Shown here piece by piece: positions 8,152-16,208 of a stretch of 64,000 nt of DNA (its first letter is position 1; the number at the start of each line of letters is the position of its first letter). Source of the DNA: Lapidilactobacillus bayanensis (GTDB lineage Bacteria > Bacillota > Bacilli > Lactobacillales > Lactobacillaceae); contig NZ_RHOX01000002.1 of NCBI RefSeq assembly GCF_003946695.1, positions 122,943 through 186,942 of the forward strand. The letters run 5' to 3'. The notes under the pieces were generated by a model, which ran no database searches, had not been told where the DNA came from, and saw only the letters and a program-made list of their open reading frames with translations. The position numbers and the translations under genes are program-made.

Positions 8152-9816
8152 TTATTTAATATATGCGTACTTGTAATTCCATTGTGTCCCAGCAGTATTA
8201 TGAATAATACCTTTAACATCGGACTTTTGCATAAATGAATAAACGCTTTGGTATAGCGGCGTTATGCCTTGATCATTTGATAATAATTTACTTGCTTGAA
8301 CCATATCTTCCCAACGTTGCTCAACATTATTCGCATCTGTTTTAGCGGCTTTTTCTAACAACGCATCATACTCACTATTATGGTACTTGCCATAATTATA
8401 ATCAGTACCAGTTTCAGGAATAGTCAGGAATGAAATTGGATCATTAAAATCAGCACCCCAACCCGCTAAAGCAATATCGAATTTACCTTCACGGCGTTCA
8501 CTAGTAGCGACTTGTGTTGGAACGGCCCGGATCTTAATCGTTAAACCGGATAAAACCTTTTCTAATTGTCCCTTTAAATATTGGATAACAATCCCGGTTG
8601 AAGGATCATCGCCGTTATCATTACCAGCAAGAATTGTTAACGTAATTTTGTGAATACCCGTGGCTTTTTGTGCAGCTTGCCACTTCACTTTGGCTAATTT
8701 AGTATTGTAATCCATTGTATTAGTTGTTTTTTGCTCTACAGAGAAATCTTGACCTGTTTTAGGATTCTTTGCTAAGTCTGTTGATACAAAACCTGTTGGC
8801 ACAAGTGAACCATTACCTAATACTTTCTTAGTCAGTTGCTTACGATCAAGCGCTAATGAAATTGCTAAGCGCGCATCACGATTGGCCAAAAGTTTCTTTT
8901 TATTTGCATCAGTATTAGCAAAATTATAACTTAGAAAACTAACATATGAATATGGATATTGAATGTATTCTTTATCATTTTCATAATTAGCAACTTGCTC
9001 TTGAGATAATTTACTTAAATCAAGCTGATTATTTTGATAAAGATCTAAACTAGTTTGGGCATCGCTAACGACTTTATAACTAATTGTCTGTAGCTTAACT
9101 TTTTTAGCATCCCAATACTGATTATTTTTAACAAACTTCCAAGAATTATTTGTTCCCTTCCAACCGCTAATTTTAAATGGACCACTATAAACCATATACT
9201 TTGAATTGGTAGCATATTTTTTACCATATTTCTCAACAACTTTTTGATTTTGCGGTGCAAATAACGGATAAGCCATCAGAACTTTGAAATATGAAATTGG
9301 CCGATCTAAGTTCACAACAACCGTCTTTTTATTCGGTGCGCTAATTCCTAATTTATCTGGTGTTAGCTTGCCTTCACTGATTGCTTCTGCATTCTTAATG
9401 CCATTAAACAGATAAGCATATTCTGACTTGGTCGCTGGATCAATCGTTCGCCGCCAAGAATAAACAAAATCATGAGCAGTAATTGGATCACCATTACTCC
9501 ACTTAGCAGTACGTAAAGTGAAAGTGTAAGTTTGACCATCGGCACTTACCTTAGCAGATTTGGCTAAACCCGCCGCAGGTTTACCGTTGTTTCCTAAACG
9601 ATAAAAACTTTCATAAACATTACCCGTCTGGCCATAACCTGATGAAGTAGAGATATCAATTGTGTTTAATTGAGCTGCAGCAGCCAATTTTAGCGTTTGT
9701 GAACTGGTACCTGATTGATTAGACTTCTTCGCACCACATGCTGTTAAAACCAACGTTAGTGCTAATAAAAGACCGTAACCCAATTTCTTAATTAATAATT
9801 GCTGTTTTACTTTCAT
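8152..9816 (-). CDS. Peptide ABC transporter substrate-binding lipoprotein, OppA-like
   Basis: 554 residues of the SBP_bac_5 type. A signal peptide ends in the lipobox VLTAC, with the modified cysteine at 27. The mature protein includes YESFYRLG and LAKSAKVSADGQTYTFTLR motifs typical of oligopeptide-binding proteins, and a late AGWGADFNDP loop. Such proteins capture peptides at the membrane surface and deliver them to an Opp-type permease, which is not encoded here, so this is an orphan receptor. Upstream lie a cysteine-rich leader ORF and a terminator (9845-10080), suggesting control by cysteine supply and possibly a role in cysteine-containing peptide uptake; that is inference. Confidence 0.85.
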   Translation of the reverse strand: MKVKQQLLIKKLGYGLLLALTLVLTACGAKKSNQSGTSSQTLKLAAAAQLNTIDISTSSGYGQTGNVYESFYRLGNNGKPAAGLAKSAKVSADGQTYTFTLRTAKWSNGDPITAHDFVYSWRRTIDPATKSEYAYLFNGIKNAEAISEGKLTPDKLGISAPNKKTVVVNLDRPISYFKVLMAYPLFAPQNQKVVEKYGKKYATNSKYMVYSGPFKISGWKGTNNSWKFVKNNQYWDAKKVKLQTISYKVVSDAQTSLDLYQNNQLDLSKLSQEQVANYENDKEYIQYPYSYVSFLSYNFANTDANKKKLLANRDARLAISLALDRKQLTKKVLGNGSLVPTGFVSTDLAKNPKTGQDFSVEQKTTNTMDYNTKLAKVKWQAAQKATGIHKITLTILAGNDNGDDPSTGIVIQYLKGQLEKVLSGLTIKIRAVPTQVATSERREGKFDIALAGWGADFNDPISFLTIPETGTDYNYGKYHNSEYDALLEKAAKTDANNVEQRWEDMVQASKLLSNDQGITPLYQSVYSFMQKSDVKGIIHNTAGTQWNYKYAYIK

Positions 9817-9846
9817 TCTTTATTCCCCCGCTATCCTTCTTCTAAA

Positions 9847-9885
9847 ATTAAAAAGAGACCGTGCCTAATTGCGCACAGTCTCTGC
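9847..9885 (-). terminator. Intrinsic terminator in the leader of the peptide-binding protein gene (attenuator candidate)
   Basis: On the minus strand AGAGACTGTGC pairs with GCACGGTCTCT (one G-U pair), followed by TTTTT. It lies between the leader ORF stop (9913) and the lipoprotein start (9816), so every transcript from the promoter at 10052-10080 must pass it. The segment TCTGC (9930-9926) inside the leader ORF can pair with GCAGA (9885-9881) at the base of this stem, a possible alternative pairing. Confidence 0.75.
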
Positions 9886-9912
9886 TTATTTACTTACTCA
9901 TCGATTTACGGA

Positions 9913-10026
9913 CTAACATCGATTTGCAGATAAGAGAGTTTCCCGACATGTGCACACAAATAAACTGTTATTTGGACAACAACAGTGGCCCATCTTTGTT
10001 TTTGCAAGTCTTAAAGTGTTAACCAT
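9913..10026 (-). CDS. Cysteine-rich leader peptide (37 codons)
   Basis: ATG at 10026-10024 is preceded by AAGGGGTGG, an excellent match to the 16S anti-Shine-Dalgarno sequence. The frame runs 37 codons to a TAG at 9915-9913. It encodes six cysteines: three consecutive (15-17, motif GHCCCPNN), then C25 and C27 (VCTC) and C37 as the last residue. It follows a strong promoter by about 20 bases and is followed by an intrinsic terminator and the OppA-like gene. The position and codon bias fit a translated sensor of cysteinyl-tRNA supply. A small secreted or modified cysteine peptide is a less likely alternative, since no signal sequence or modifying enzyme is present. Confidence 0.7.
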   Translation of the reverse strand: MVNTLRLAKTKMGHCCCPNNSLFVCTCRETLLSANRC

Positions 10027-10051
10027 CTTATCCACCCCTTTTCTCTCAACC

Positions 10052-10080
10052 ATCATACTTGGTAAAAGTAAGCCTGTCAA
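10052..10080 (-). promoter_or_regulatory. Strong sigma-A promoter of the cysteine leader and peptide-binding protein
   Basis: Perfect -35 TTGACA (10080-10075), a 17-base spacer and -10 TATGAT (10057-10052). Transcription should begin near 10045, making a leader of about 230 bases before the lipoprotein gene. Confidence 0.8.
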
Positions 10081-10278
10081 TGGTGAACTCTCTTAATATC
10101 CAAAAATTATTCTTAATCAGCTATAATCGTAAGTACAACATCCCTTGTTGCTACAATTAAAATATATTTATAACTAAGATAACCAAATTCATAATTAAAA
10201 TATAAATATAATAGTGAAACGACCAAGTATATAATCGTTTTTTAAATTCAATTAGAGCTTTAGTACAAGGTGATATCT

Positions 10279-10584
10279 ATGCATATCGCCGTTATAACTC
10301 GTTGTATTGATCTCAATACTGAGTATAATCTTCGCATCAGTGATTGTCCTATTCTTGGCGTTAATATCGGCAATTCAATGACACAAATTAAAATTCCTCG
10401 TTTAATTCAAGCTGATTACTAAGGTAAGTTTAATTTTGATAAAGCATAAGAGCTCTATCAATTTGCCGACATTACTTAAACTAATGAGGATTAACGAATA
10501 GTTAAAACAATTAAATCAATTAAATCAATCTTAACTATTGATGAAAATTATCAACCCGACAATAACCAAAACACGCTTCAATAA
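10279..10584 (+). pseudogene. Decayed C-terminal part of a zinc-type alcohol dehydrogenase
   Basis: One plus-strand frame reads like the C-terminus of aryl/NAD-dependent alcohol dehydrogenases: KIPRLIQADY-stop-GKFNFDKA-stop-ELYQFADIT-stop-TNED, then TIKSIKSILTID. Known enzymes end with patterns like IPxLIxLYxxGKFPFDKL, then FxFxDINQA and IKPIL. In-frame TAA codons stand at 10420, 10447, 10477 and 10492, yet no frameshift is needed over about 100 codons. The N-terminal catalytic and zinc-binding parts are missing. The terminator that follows is intact. Confidence 0.65.
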
Positions 10585-10596
10585 GGTGCGGCTAAT

Positions 10597-10646
10597 AAAG
10601 AACACATTTATATTGATTCACGACCAATATAAATGTGTTCTTTTTT
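10597..10646 (+). terminator. Strong intrinsic terminator after the dehydrogenase remnant
   Basis: A perfect 16-bp stem, GAACACATTTATATTG at 10600-10615 with its complement at 10625-10640, followed by TTTTTT. The next 160 bases to the oxidoreductase gene contain no recognisable feature. Confidence 0.85.
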
Positions 10647-10807
10647 ATAGTGAAATATGTTTCGCCCAAGTTCTATTCATTTTATAAAAAACTGGGACTG
10701 AGCTCTAAGACAAATGAACAGACTCGTTTCATTTTATCATGAGATAAAGGTACGAGACGGATGCACTAACTTACCCGCCCCCTATCTTTCATCCTTTTAA
10801 AAATTAT

Positions 10808-11854
10808 TCAAAATGAACTAACGTGTGGACCAGACTCAGATACGCCTGCTTCAAGAATCTTAATATCTGTCAATAATTGCTGGTCAGTTACTAGTTTAGA
10901 TTGTTTATCTATAATTGCCGCATACATTGCGTCATATACTCGGCCGTAGTCACCTTGTGGCGTTGGTAAGTCCTTTTCAATCCAATCTCCGTTACTATTT
11001 AAATACTTTAAATGACCAAAGGCACTAGGTGTATCAATACCAAAGTTAGATTGACCTGGCATAATGCCTGCCTTTAAATCATTTTCTTGTTGATCAATTC
11101 CATATTTAATAAAACTTCCCCTTGTCCCGTTTAAAACAAAAGATGGATAAGTATACGCAACAAGTGGGCTGGATGTGACAACCGCCTTTAATTTCGAATA
11201 GAAAAGCTGAGTTTCATAATAATCATCCAGCGTACCTTGATTTTGCTGTGCTCGAACATCATAAAAAACATGCTTTGGTTGCCCAAATAATGCAACAATT
11301 TGATCAATCGTATGAATGCCCAAGCCATAAAATTGACCATTAATTGGCTCACTATTAACAAATTGGTCACTAGGACGAAAATGATCCATATGTGATTCAA
11401 GTGTTAGTGGTTCGCCAACATATCCAACTTCTAGAACCTGTTTAAGTGCTAAGTAATCACTATCAAATCGTCGATTTTGAAATGGCATCGCAATCAAACC
11501 GGTTTCTTTAGCAAGCTTCAATAATTCTGCAGCTTGTTCAGACGTCTCACAAAATGGTTTTTCAACCAAAACATTTTTGCCATGTAATAGTACTTGTTTA
11601 GCCAAATTATAGTGTGTTGCGGCTGGTGTTGTAATTGAAACCATTTGAATTTCAGGATCTTCAAGCACGGCGGTAAAATCTGTGGTTAATTCAACACCAT
11701 CAGCACGCAAATCGTCTTGCTGTTTATGATAATGTCTGAAACGATGGTCATAAACCATTTTAACCTTAATTTGAGAACGTTGTTTTAAATAAGGCAAGTG
11801 ATACCGATTGGCACTTTTACCAAATCCAGCAAAGGCAATAACTAATTGTGTCAT
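10808..11854 (-). CDS. Gfo/Idh/MocA-family NAD(P)-dependent oxidoreductase
   Basis: 348 residues. An N-terminal Rossmann fold begins with the glycine-rich loop AFAGFGKSANRYH (7-19) and includes SITTPAATHY (73-82) and the signature EKP (98-100), followed by the alpha/beta substrate domain with GLGIHTIDQIVALFG. Members oxidise or reduce sugars, inositols or biliverdin-like substrates; the specific one is not evident. ATG at 11854 follows an AAGGAGA site. No sugar genes are adjacent. The 355 bases upstream are A/T-rich and shared with the divergent permease, with no clear operator. Confidence 0.82.
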   Translation of the reverse strand: MTQLVIAFAGFGKSANRYHLPYLKQRSQIKVKMVYDHRFRHYHKQQDDLRADGVELTTDFTAVLEDPEIQMVSITTPAATHYNLAKQVLLHGKNVLVEKPFCETSEQAAELLKLAKETGLIAMPFQNRRFDSDYLALKQVLEVGYVGEPLTLESHMDHFRPSDQFVNSEPINGQFYGLGIHTIDQIVALFGQPKHVFYDVRAQQNQGTLDDYYETQLFYSKLKAVVTSSPLVAYTYPSFVLNGTRGSFIKYGIDQQENDLKAGIMPGQSNFGIDTPSAFGHLKYLNSNGDWIEKDLPTPQGDYGRVYDAMYAAIIDKQSKLVTDQQLLTDIKILEAGVSESGPHVSSF

Positions 11855-12209
11855 TTGATTTCTCCTTAATTATTTCTTACAGATATTCTAATCATATCAT
11901 TATTATTAATAATTTCACCAATATTTATTTAGCAATTAGTAAGCCTGTGATGATTTATCTACGATATAAACTTTGAACAAGATAAAAATTCAAAATTTAT
12001 ATATTTTTTTAATTATTTTAATTAGAAAAACTATAAAATAAACAATTATTTCTAATTATTTAATCGCTATCATATCAACATTTGTAACTCATAAAATTCA
12101 TTATGAGCGATTCATTAAACCTTGTATCTCATTAACCTTTCATGAATAAGTACGCGTATGGGTTTATAATGCTTTCATAGACTATTTTTCTCTCAGAAAG
12201 GGGAGTACT

Positions 12210-13652
12210 ATGGCTGAAAAGCAGAACTCGAAGCAATTATTTTGGTATAATATTGCATTGCTCGCATTCGTAGCCGTCTGGGGATTGGGTAACGTCGTAA
12301 ACAACTTCGCACAAGAAGGTTTAGTCGTTGTCGTTTCTTGGATCTTAATCATGATATTATACTTTGTCCCATATACTTTGATGGTAGGACAAATGGGCGC
12401 GACCTTCAAGGATGCTGAAGGTGGTGTCTCAAGTTGGATTAAGGAAGTGTCGACTAAACGATTGGCCTATTTTGCAGCTTGGACTTACTGGGTCGTTCAT
12501 ATCCCTTATTTAGCGCAAAAACCTCAAGCAATCATGATTGCTCTTAGTTGGTTCTTTAGCGGTAATGGTAATTTTGTTAACATTACTTCTTCTATGGTTG
12601 TTCAGGGATTAAGTTTAATTATCTTCTTAATCTTCCTATATTTAGCATCTCGTGGTATTACGACATTGAACCGCATTGGTAGTATTGCTGGCATGTCAAT
12701 GTTTATTATGTCAATTCTTTTCATTATTCTTGGTTTATCTGCTCCTGCAATGACTGGCTCTTCTATTGCGACAGCAAACATGAACCATATCAGCACCTAC
12801 ATTCCAAAATTTGACTTTAAATACTTCACAACAATTTCAATGTTAGTCTTTGCTGTTGGTGGTGCCGAAAAAATTTCACCATATGTTAACAAGACTAAAG
12901 ATCCTTCGAAGAACTTCCCTAAAGGTATGATTGCCTTAGCTATTATGGTTGCTGTTTCAGCAATTCTTGGTTCATTCGCAATGGGTATGATTTTCGATGC
13001 TAAGCACATTCCTTCTGATTTGATGGCTAACGGTGCCTATGTTGCCTTTCAACGTCTTGGCAAATTCTATCATGTTGGTAATGTTTTAATGTATATCTAC
13101 GCTATTGCTAATGCCATGGCATCTATCGCCGCTTTTGCGGTTTCAATTGATGCACCATTACGTATCTTGTTAGACGATGCTGATCCTCAATTCGTACCAT
13201 CAGCATTACGTAAAAAAAACGCTGATGGTGTTCCAGTTAACGGTTATAAATTAACTGGTGTTTTAGTTGGTATTATCATTATCATTCCTGCATTAGGAAT
13301 TGGTGGTACAAACACACTATATAACTGGCTGCTCAACTTAAACTCAGTTGTGATGCCACTTCGTTATCTTTGGGTATTCTTCGCCTTCATGCTTTTAAAC
13401 AAGCATTTGGACAAATTCCATTCAGATTATATGTTTATTAAGAATTCCAAACTTGGTTTTGGTATTGGTTTATGGTGTTTCATCTTCACAGCTTTTGCTT
13501 GTATCTTAGGTATGGTTCCAAAAATCACCTATGCTTCAAGCCCTTCAGAGTGGTGGTTCCAATTAGCATTAAATATTGCAATGCCTATCTTCCTAATTAG
13601 TTTAGGCTTAATCTTACCTGCAATTGCTCGTCGTCAAAAAAGTGAACTTTAA
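12210..13652 (+). CDS. APC-superfamily amino acid permease, YjeM-like
   Basis: 480 residues with about 12 transmembrane segments. The N-terminal region (AVWGLGNVVNNFAQEG, residues 22-37, then FVPYTLMVGQMG and AAWTYWVVHIPYLAQKP) resembles the uncharacterised E. coli transporter YjeM and the glutamate/GABA antiporter branch of the APC family. It should import or exchange an amino acid or amine; the substrate is unknown. ATG at 12210 lies behind AAAGGGGAG. A TATAAT at 12166-12171 is a likely -10, with a poor -35. It is closed by the terminator at 13671-13697, which also marks the left flank of the island. Confidence 0.78.
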   Translation: MAEKQNSKQLFWYNIALLAFVAVWGLGNVVNNFAQEGLVVVVSWILIMILYFVPYTLMVGQMGATFKDAEGGVSSWIKEVSTKRLAYFAAWTYWVVHIPYLAQKPQAIMIALSWFFSGNGNFVNITSSMVVQGLSLIIFLIFLYLASRGITTLNRIGSIAGMSMFIMSILFIILGLSAPAMTGSSIATANMNHISTYIPKFDFKYFTTISMLVFAVGGAEKISPYVNKTKDPSKNFPKGMIALAIMVAVSAILGSFAMGMIFDAKHIPSDLMANGAYVAFQRLGKFYHVGNVLMYIYAIANAMASIAAFAVSIDAPLRILLDDADPQFVPSALRKKNADGVPVNGYKLTGVLVGIIIIIPALGIGGTNTLYNWLLNLNSVVMPLRYLWVFFAFMLLNKHLDKFHSDYMFIKNSKLGFGIGLWCFIFTAFACILGMVPKITYASSPSEWWFQLALNIAMPIFLISLGLILPAIARRQKSEL

Positions 13653-13669
13653 TTTCTAGAATATTCAAA

Positions 13670-13697
13670 GGGAGACAAGTATTGTCTCCTTTTTTTA
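13670..13697 (+). terminator. Intrinsic terminator of the APC permease gene
   Basis: GGAGACAA (13671-13678) and TTGTCTCC (13682-13689) form the stem, followed by a run of seven T residues. Confidence 0.85.
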
Positions 13698-13728
13698 TAC
13701 GCTAAAATTCGTTGAAATGTTTTAGATT

Positions 13729-13742
13729 ATTTCCCGGGAAAT
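13729..13742. promoter_or_regulatory. Perfect Noc-binding palindrome, now at the left end of the island
   Basis: ATTTCCCGGGAAAT is identical to the 14-bp site described for the Bacillus subtilis nucleoid-occlusion protein Noc. The island's 15-bp repeat begins two bases inside it, so this site is both a Noc site and attL. Confidence 0.75.
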
Positions 13743-13745
13743 AAT
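13731..13745 (+). repeat. attL: 15-bp direct repeat at the island's left end
   Basis: TTCCCGGGAAATAAT, repeated exactly at 22906-22920 beside the integrase gene. The bases on either side differ between the two copies, which defines the repeat limits. Confidence 0.75.
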
Positions 13746-13835
13746 ATTCTCGAATGCTTAAATCTAATAATCGCAGTATAACACGCTTTTTAGAGCGTAT
13801 TGTTGTCCCAACATTATTTAAAACGCTATTGGAAT

Positions 13836-13853
13836 GTGCCACTAATGTGCCAT
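13836..13853 (+). repeat. Two TGTGCCA heptamers, putative integrase arm-type sites
   Basis: TGTGCCA occurs at 13836-13842 and 13847-13853, eleven bases apart, about 100 bases inside attL. The heptamer recurs at 22839-22845 and 22896-22902 just inside attR. Confidence 0.45.
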
Positions 13854-13863
13854 CTCAAGTATA

Positions 13864-13893
13864 GAGTCTACTGATTTTCAGTAGGCTCTTTTT
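13864..13893 (+). terminator. Intrinsic terminator near the left end of the island
   Basis: GAGTCTACTG (13864-13873) pairs with CAGTAGGCTC (13879-13888), with one mismatch, followed by T residues. It could insulate the element from outside transcription. Confidence 0.7.
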
Positions 13894-13959
13894 GTTGAGA
13901 TTAAGTGCTACAAACACTTCTTCCTTGCATTATAGGTCCAAACTAAGGTCTTTCCTAAG

Positions 13960-14305
13960 AATACGCTCAAATGAAAGCGCGAAATTTATGATCGCCGAGT
14001 TGCTGGATGAGCCGTGCTGAGCCAACGTATTGTGGTGGCCGCCGTGTCATTGAACATAGAAATCAGTAAATTCCTCACCAATCCCAGCTGGCGATCTCAT
14101 AATGGATTGGAGCGGATCAATGCGACGTTGCCTCTGATCGTTGCGATGGCTTAGTTCTGGCGCAATCACGATTAGCATACGCGTCAAATCGGTTTCAGGT
14201 TACAAACCGCCACGGTATTAGACGAAGATACGCTGTGGCTACAATACCGCGTGACTGATCCGCAAGGGTAGGCAAACAAATACCGCTAATCCGTGATTTA
14301 AGGAT
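13960..14305 (+). pseudogene. Decayed GC-rich coding remnant, family not recognised
   Basis: The plus-strand frame beginning ATT TAT GAT at 13984 gives protein-like sequence for about 105 codons, for example IVVAAVSLNIEISKFLTNPS and VLDEDTLWLQYRVTDPQG. It is broken only by six in-frame stop codons (TGA, three TAG, two TAA) and no frameshift. GC content and the absence of other signals suggest an old gene carried in with the island. I cannot name it. Confidence 0.4.
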
Positions 14306-14322
14306 TGACCGTATCTTTGTAT

Positions 14323-15477
14323 CTAGGCGTTAATGCGACGCGCAGCATGTTTGAGCAGAAACGGTGCCAATAACGTTGTTAAGATGACTGCGGTGATGAT
14401 TGCTGAATAGTAATCCCCGCTGATCAGCTTGGCTTGATAGCCGATCTGCGCAATAATCAAGGCCATTTCTCCGCGTGAAACCATACCTGCACCGACTAAG
14501 TATGATTCATCTAAAGCAAACCCGGAAAATTTGGCGCCGCTACCTGCACCCAAAAGCTTAGTCAGCGTAGCGACAACGGTCAAGACGACGATCAATAATA
14601 AGTCGTGTTCGATTCCGGCTAACGACATGTTCAGCCCAATCGAAACGAAGAACACGGGAATGAAAATCGCGTAGCCGATCGGTTCAATACTTTGATCGAC
14701 TTCATGAGCGACATGCGTCTGGGCAATCGCAATCCCGGCAAAGAAGGCCCCGATAACTGCACTCAGCCCGATCAGATCCGCGATATACGCCATGCCAAAA
14801 CATAAGATCATAGCCATCAACGTCGGTCCGACTGGAATCAGTAATTTGGTCCCGAGCTTGGCGAGAATCGGGGCGATGAAGCGCACGACGAAATAAATCG
14901 CGACAAAGTAGATCAACTGCTCCAAAAAAGTCAGGGCCAGTGGGATTTGCGTGGTCGAACCCGTCGTCGTACCCATTACACTGACCATAATGCTGAGTAA
15001 AACGACCGCCAACACATCATCGACCACCGCCGCGCCAAGAACCGTCGAACCACTTTTGCTATCAAGTAAGTTCAACTCCTTCATCACGGCCACCGAAATT
15101 GAAACAGATGTGGCGGCAAAGATGACACTTAAAAATAGGCTTTCAAACTGGGTCAGTCCGAACCAAAGCCCGACTGGATAAATCAGCGCCATCGGGACCA
15201 AGACGCCCAACAATGCAACAATCACACTAGGACGTAAGTATTTTTTCAACAACGTAAGGTCACTCTCTAATCCGGCAATGAACATCAAGATAATGACCCC
15301 GATTTCTGAAAAAATATGGATAAACTCATTGGGATGCACCCAATTCAACAATGCTGGGCCAAGCACGATACCAACGAGCAACTGACCGATCACTGCCGGA
15401 ATACCAATCCGCGCTGCCAAGTGGCCGATTAAACTGGTAGCAATCAAAATGATGACAAGTGCGCCTAAAAATTCCAA
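14323..15477 (-). CDS. napA: Na+/H+ antiporter, NapA/CPA2 family
   Basis: 384 residues, about 11-13 transmembrane segments. The CPA2 core is clear: RIGIPAVIGQLLVGIVLGP (23-41), ATSVSISVAVMKEL (122-135) and the ion-binding aspartate pair D153-D154 in AAVVDDVLAVVLL. It exchanges cytoplasmic Na+ (or Li+/K+) for protons, supporting pH and salt tolerance. The start is TTG at 15477 with AGGAGG eight bases upstream. No C-terminal RCK domain is present, in line with the shorter family members. It is island cargo, GC-richer than the host genes. A terminator hairpin in its 5' leader (15496-15554) suggests regulated read-through. Confidence 0.85.
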   Translation of the reverse strand: MEFLGALVIILIATSLIGHLAARIGIPAVIGQLLVGIVLGPALLNWVHPNEFIHIFSEIGVIILMFIAGLESDLTLLKKYLRPSVIVALLGVLVPMALIYPVGLWFGLTQFESLFLSVIFAATSVSISVAVMKELNLLDSKSGSTVLGAAVVDDVLAVVLLSIMVSVMGTTTGSTTQIPLALTFLEQLIYFVAIYFVVRFIAPILAKLGTKLLIPVGPTLMAMILCFGMAYIADLIGLSAVIGAFFAGIAIAQTHVAHEVDQSIEPIGYAIFIPVFFVSIGLNMSLAGIEHDLLLIVVLTVVATLTKLLGAGSGAKFSGFALDESYLVGAGMVSRGEMALIIAQIGYQAKLISGDYYSAIITAVILTTLLAPFLLKHAARRINA

Positions 15478-15495
15478 ACCAAAACCTCCTCATAC

Positions 15496-15554
15496 AAAAA
15501 ACGTAAGCCAAGTACCTCTTTCACACCCCTGAAAGAGAAAACCTTGAGCTTACG
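15496..15554 (-). promoter_or_regulatory. Long leader hairpin with T tract before napA (attenuator or riboregulator candidate)
   Basis: On the minus strand CGTAAGC (15554-15548) pairs with GCTTACG (15508-15502), continued by CAAG/CTTG and an inner CTCTTTC...GAAAGAG stem, then TTTTTT (15501-15496) and only a few bases to the AGGAGG of napA. It has the form of an intrinsic terminator inside a 5' UTR. I could not match it to a known riboswitch family. Confidence 0.55.
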
Positions 15555-15701
15555 TCAACCGATTGATCTATTTAAGTTTTAATAACATCTTTTAAATTTT
15601 AGCAAACCGTGCCGTCATTTTCAAGCGAAGCACACATCGAGCCTGGGTTACGGTTCTTGAAAAAAAGCTGATTCTCTATGTTTATGTCCTCTAAATTGTA
15701 C

Positions 15702-15747
15702 TTGACAAAGACTACAGAATAAGTTTTAGTGTTTAAGATGTTAAACG
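15702..15747 (+). promoter_or_regulatory. Promoter and probable ArsR operator
   Basis: TTGACA (15702-15707), a 17-base spacer and TTTAGT (15725-15730) form the promoter. The inverted repeat GTTTAA-GATG-TTAAAC (15731-15746) covers the expected start of transcription, the usual place for ArsR autorepression. A similar repeat follows the gene at 16129-16148. Confidence 0.6.
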
Positions 15748-15773
15748 TTAGAACTATTATACGGGAGATATCG

Positions 15774-16097
15774 ATGACTAAACATAATTCAGAGGAAACG
15801 CTGGCGATTTTTCAAAAAAGCGCTCCGGTATTATCTATCTTACTCGATGAGAACCGACAGCGGATTTTGCTGATGCTTTGCCAAACCGATCAACTTACCG
15901 TCAGTGAAATCACAGATCGATTATCGCTGTCACGCCCAGCAGTCTCGCATCATCTCAAGTTGATGCGTGATGCTGGAATATTAGCGGTCAACCAAGTCGG
16001 AACAGAGCGCTACTACCGCACCAACATGGCAGACGCACTCGGACTACTCAAACAACTGGTCACCGCGCTTGAGGCAGATGTCGCAGGCAAAAAATAG
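15774..16097 (+). CDS. ArsR/SmtB-family winged-helix repressor
   Basis: 107 residues. The winged helix spans about residues 20-90, with the recognition helix in LSLSRPAVSHHLKLMRDAGIL and the wing NQVGTERYYR. ArsR proteins repress target genes until a metal or another effector binds. The metal-binding ELCVCDL motif is absent; the single cysteine is in LMLCQTD, so a non-metal or atypical sensor is possible. Start ATG at 15774 follows GGGAGA. It is divergent from napA and may control it. Inverted-repeat operators lie on both sides of the gene, and whatever the downstream one controlled has been replaced by the IS110 copy. Confidence 0.8.
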   Translation: MTKHNSEETLAIFQKSAPVLSILLDENRQRILLMLCQTDQLTVSEITDRLSLSRPAVSHHLKLMRDAGILAVNQVGTERYYRTNMADALGLLKQLVTALEADVAGKK

Positions 16098-16122
16098 TCG
16101 TTTTGGACGACCATTTTTAAGG
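16092..16122 (+). terminator. Weak hairpin terminator after arsR
   Basis: AATAGTCGT pairs with ACGACCATT (one mismatch), followed by TTTTT. It begins at the stop codon of the ArsR gene. Confidence 0.5.
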
Positions 16123-16128
16123 CCTATA

Positions 16129-16148
16129 CGTTTAAATGTCTAAACGTT
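16129..16148. promoter_or_regulatory. Second ArsR-type inverted repeat, downstream of arsR
   Basis: ACGTTTA-AATGTC-TAAACGT, sharing the TTTA...TAAAC arms with the repeat in the arsR promoter. It now precedes IS110 sequence rather than a gene. Confidence 0.45.
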
Positions 16149-16208
16149 AAAAAATAGTCTTGTGGTAAAGAGTCAAGGAGTTGAGGCAAGATTCTAAGAT
16201 CTATTTTT

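Noticed and set aside
9845..10050. T-box riboswitch upstream of the peptide-binding protein gene
   Set aside because: No T-box sequence or GGUACCGCG-like antiterminator is present, whereas a translated cysteine-rich ORF with a good ribosome binding site is.
10660..10800. Possible insertion-sequence remnant or repeat upstream of the oxidoreductase gene
   Set aside because: The stretch starting AAAACTGGGACTGAGCTC hints at a lactobacillar intergenic repeat, but no second arm, second copy or coding trace was found in the window.
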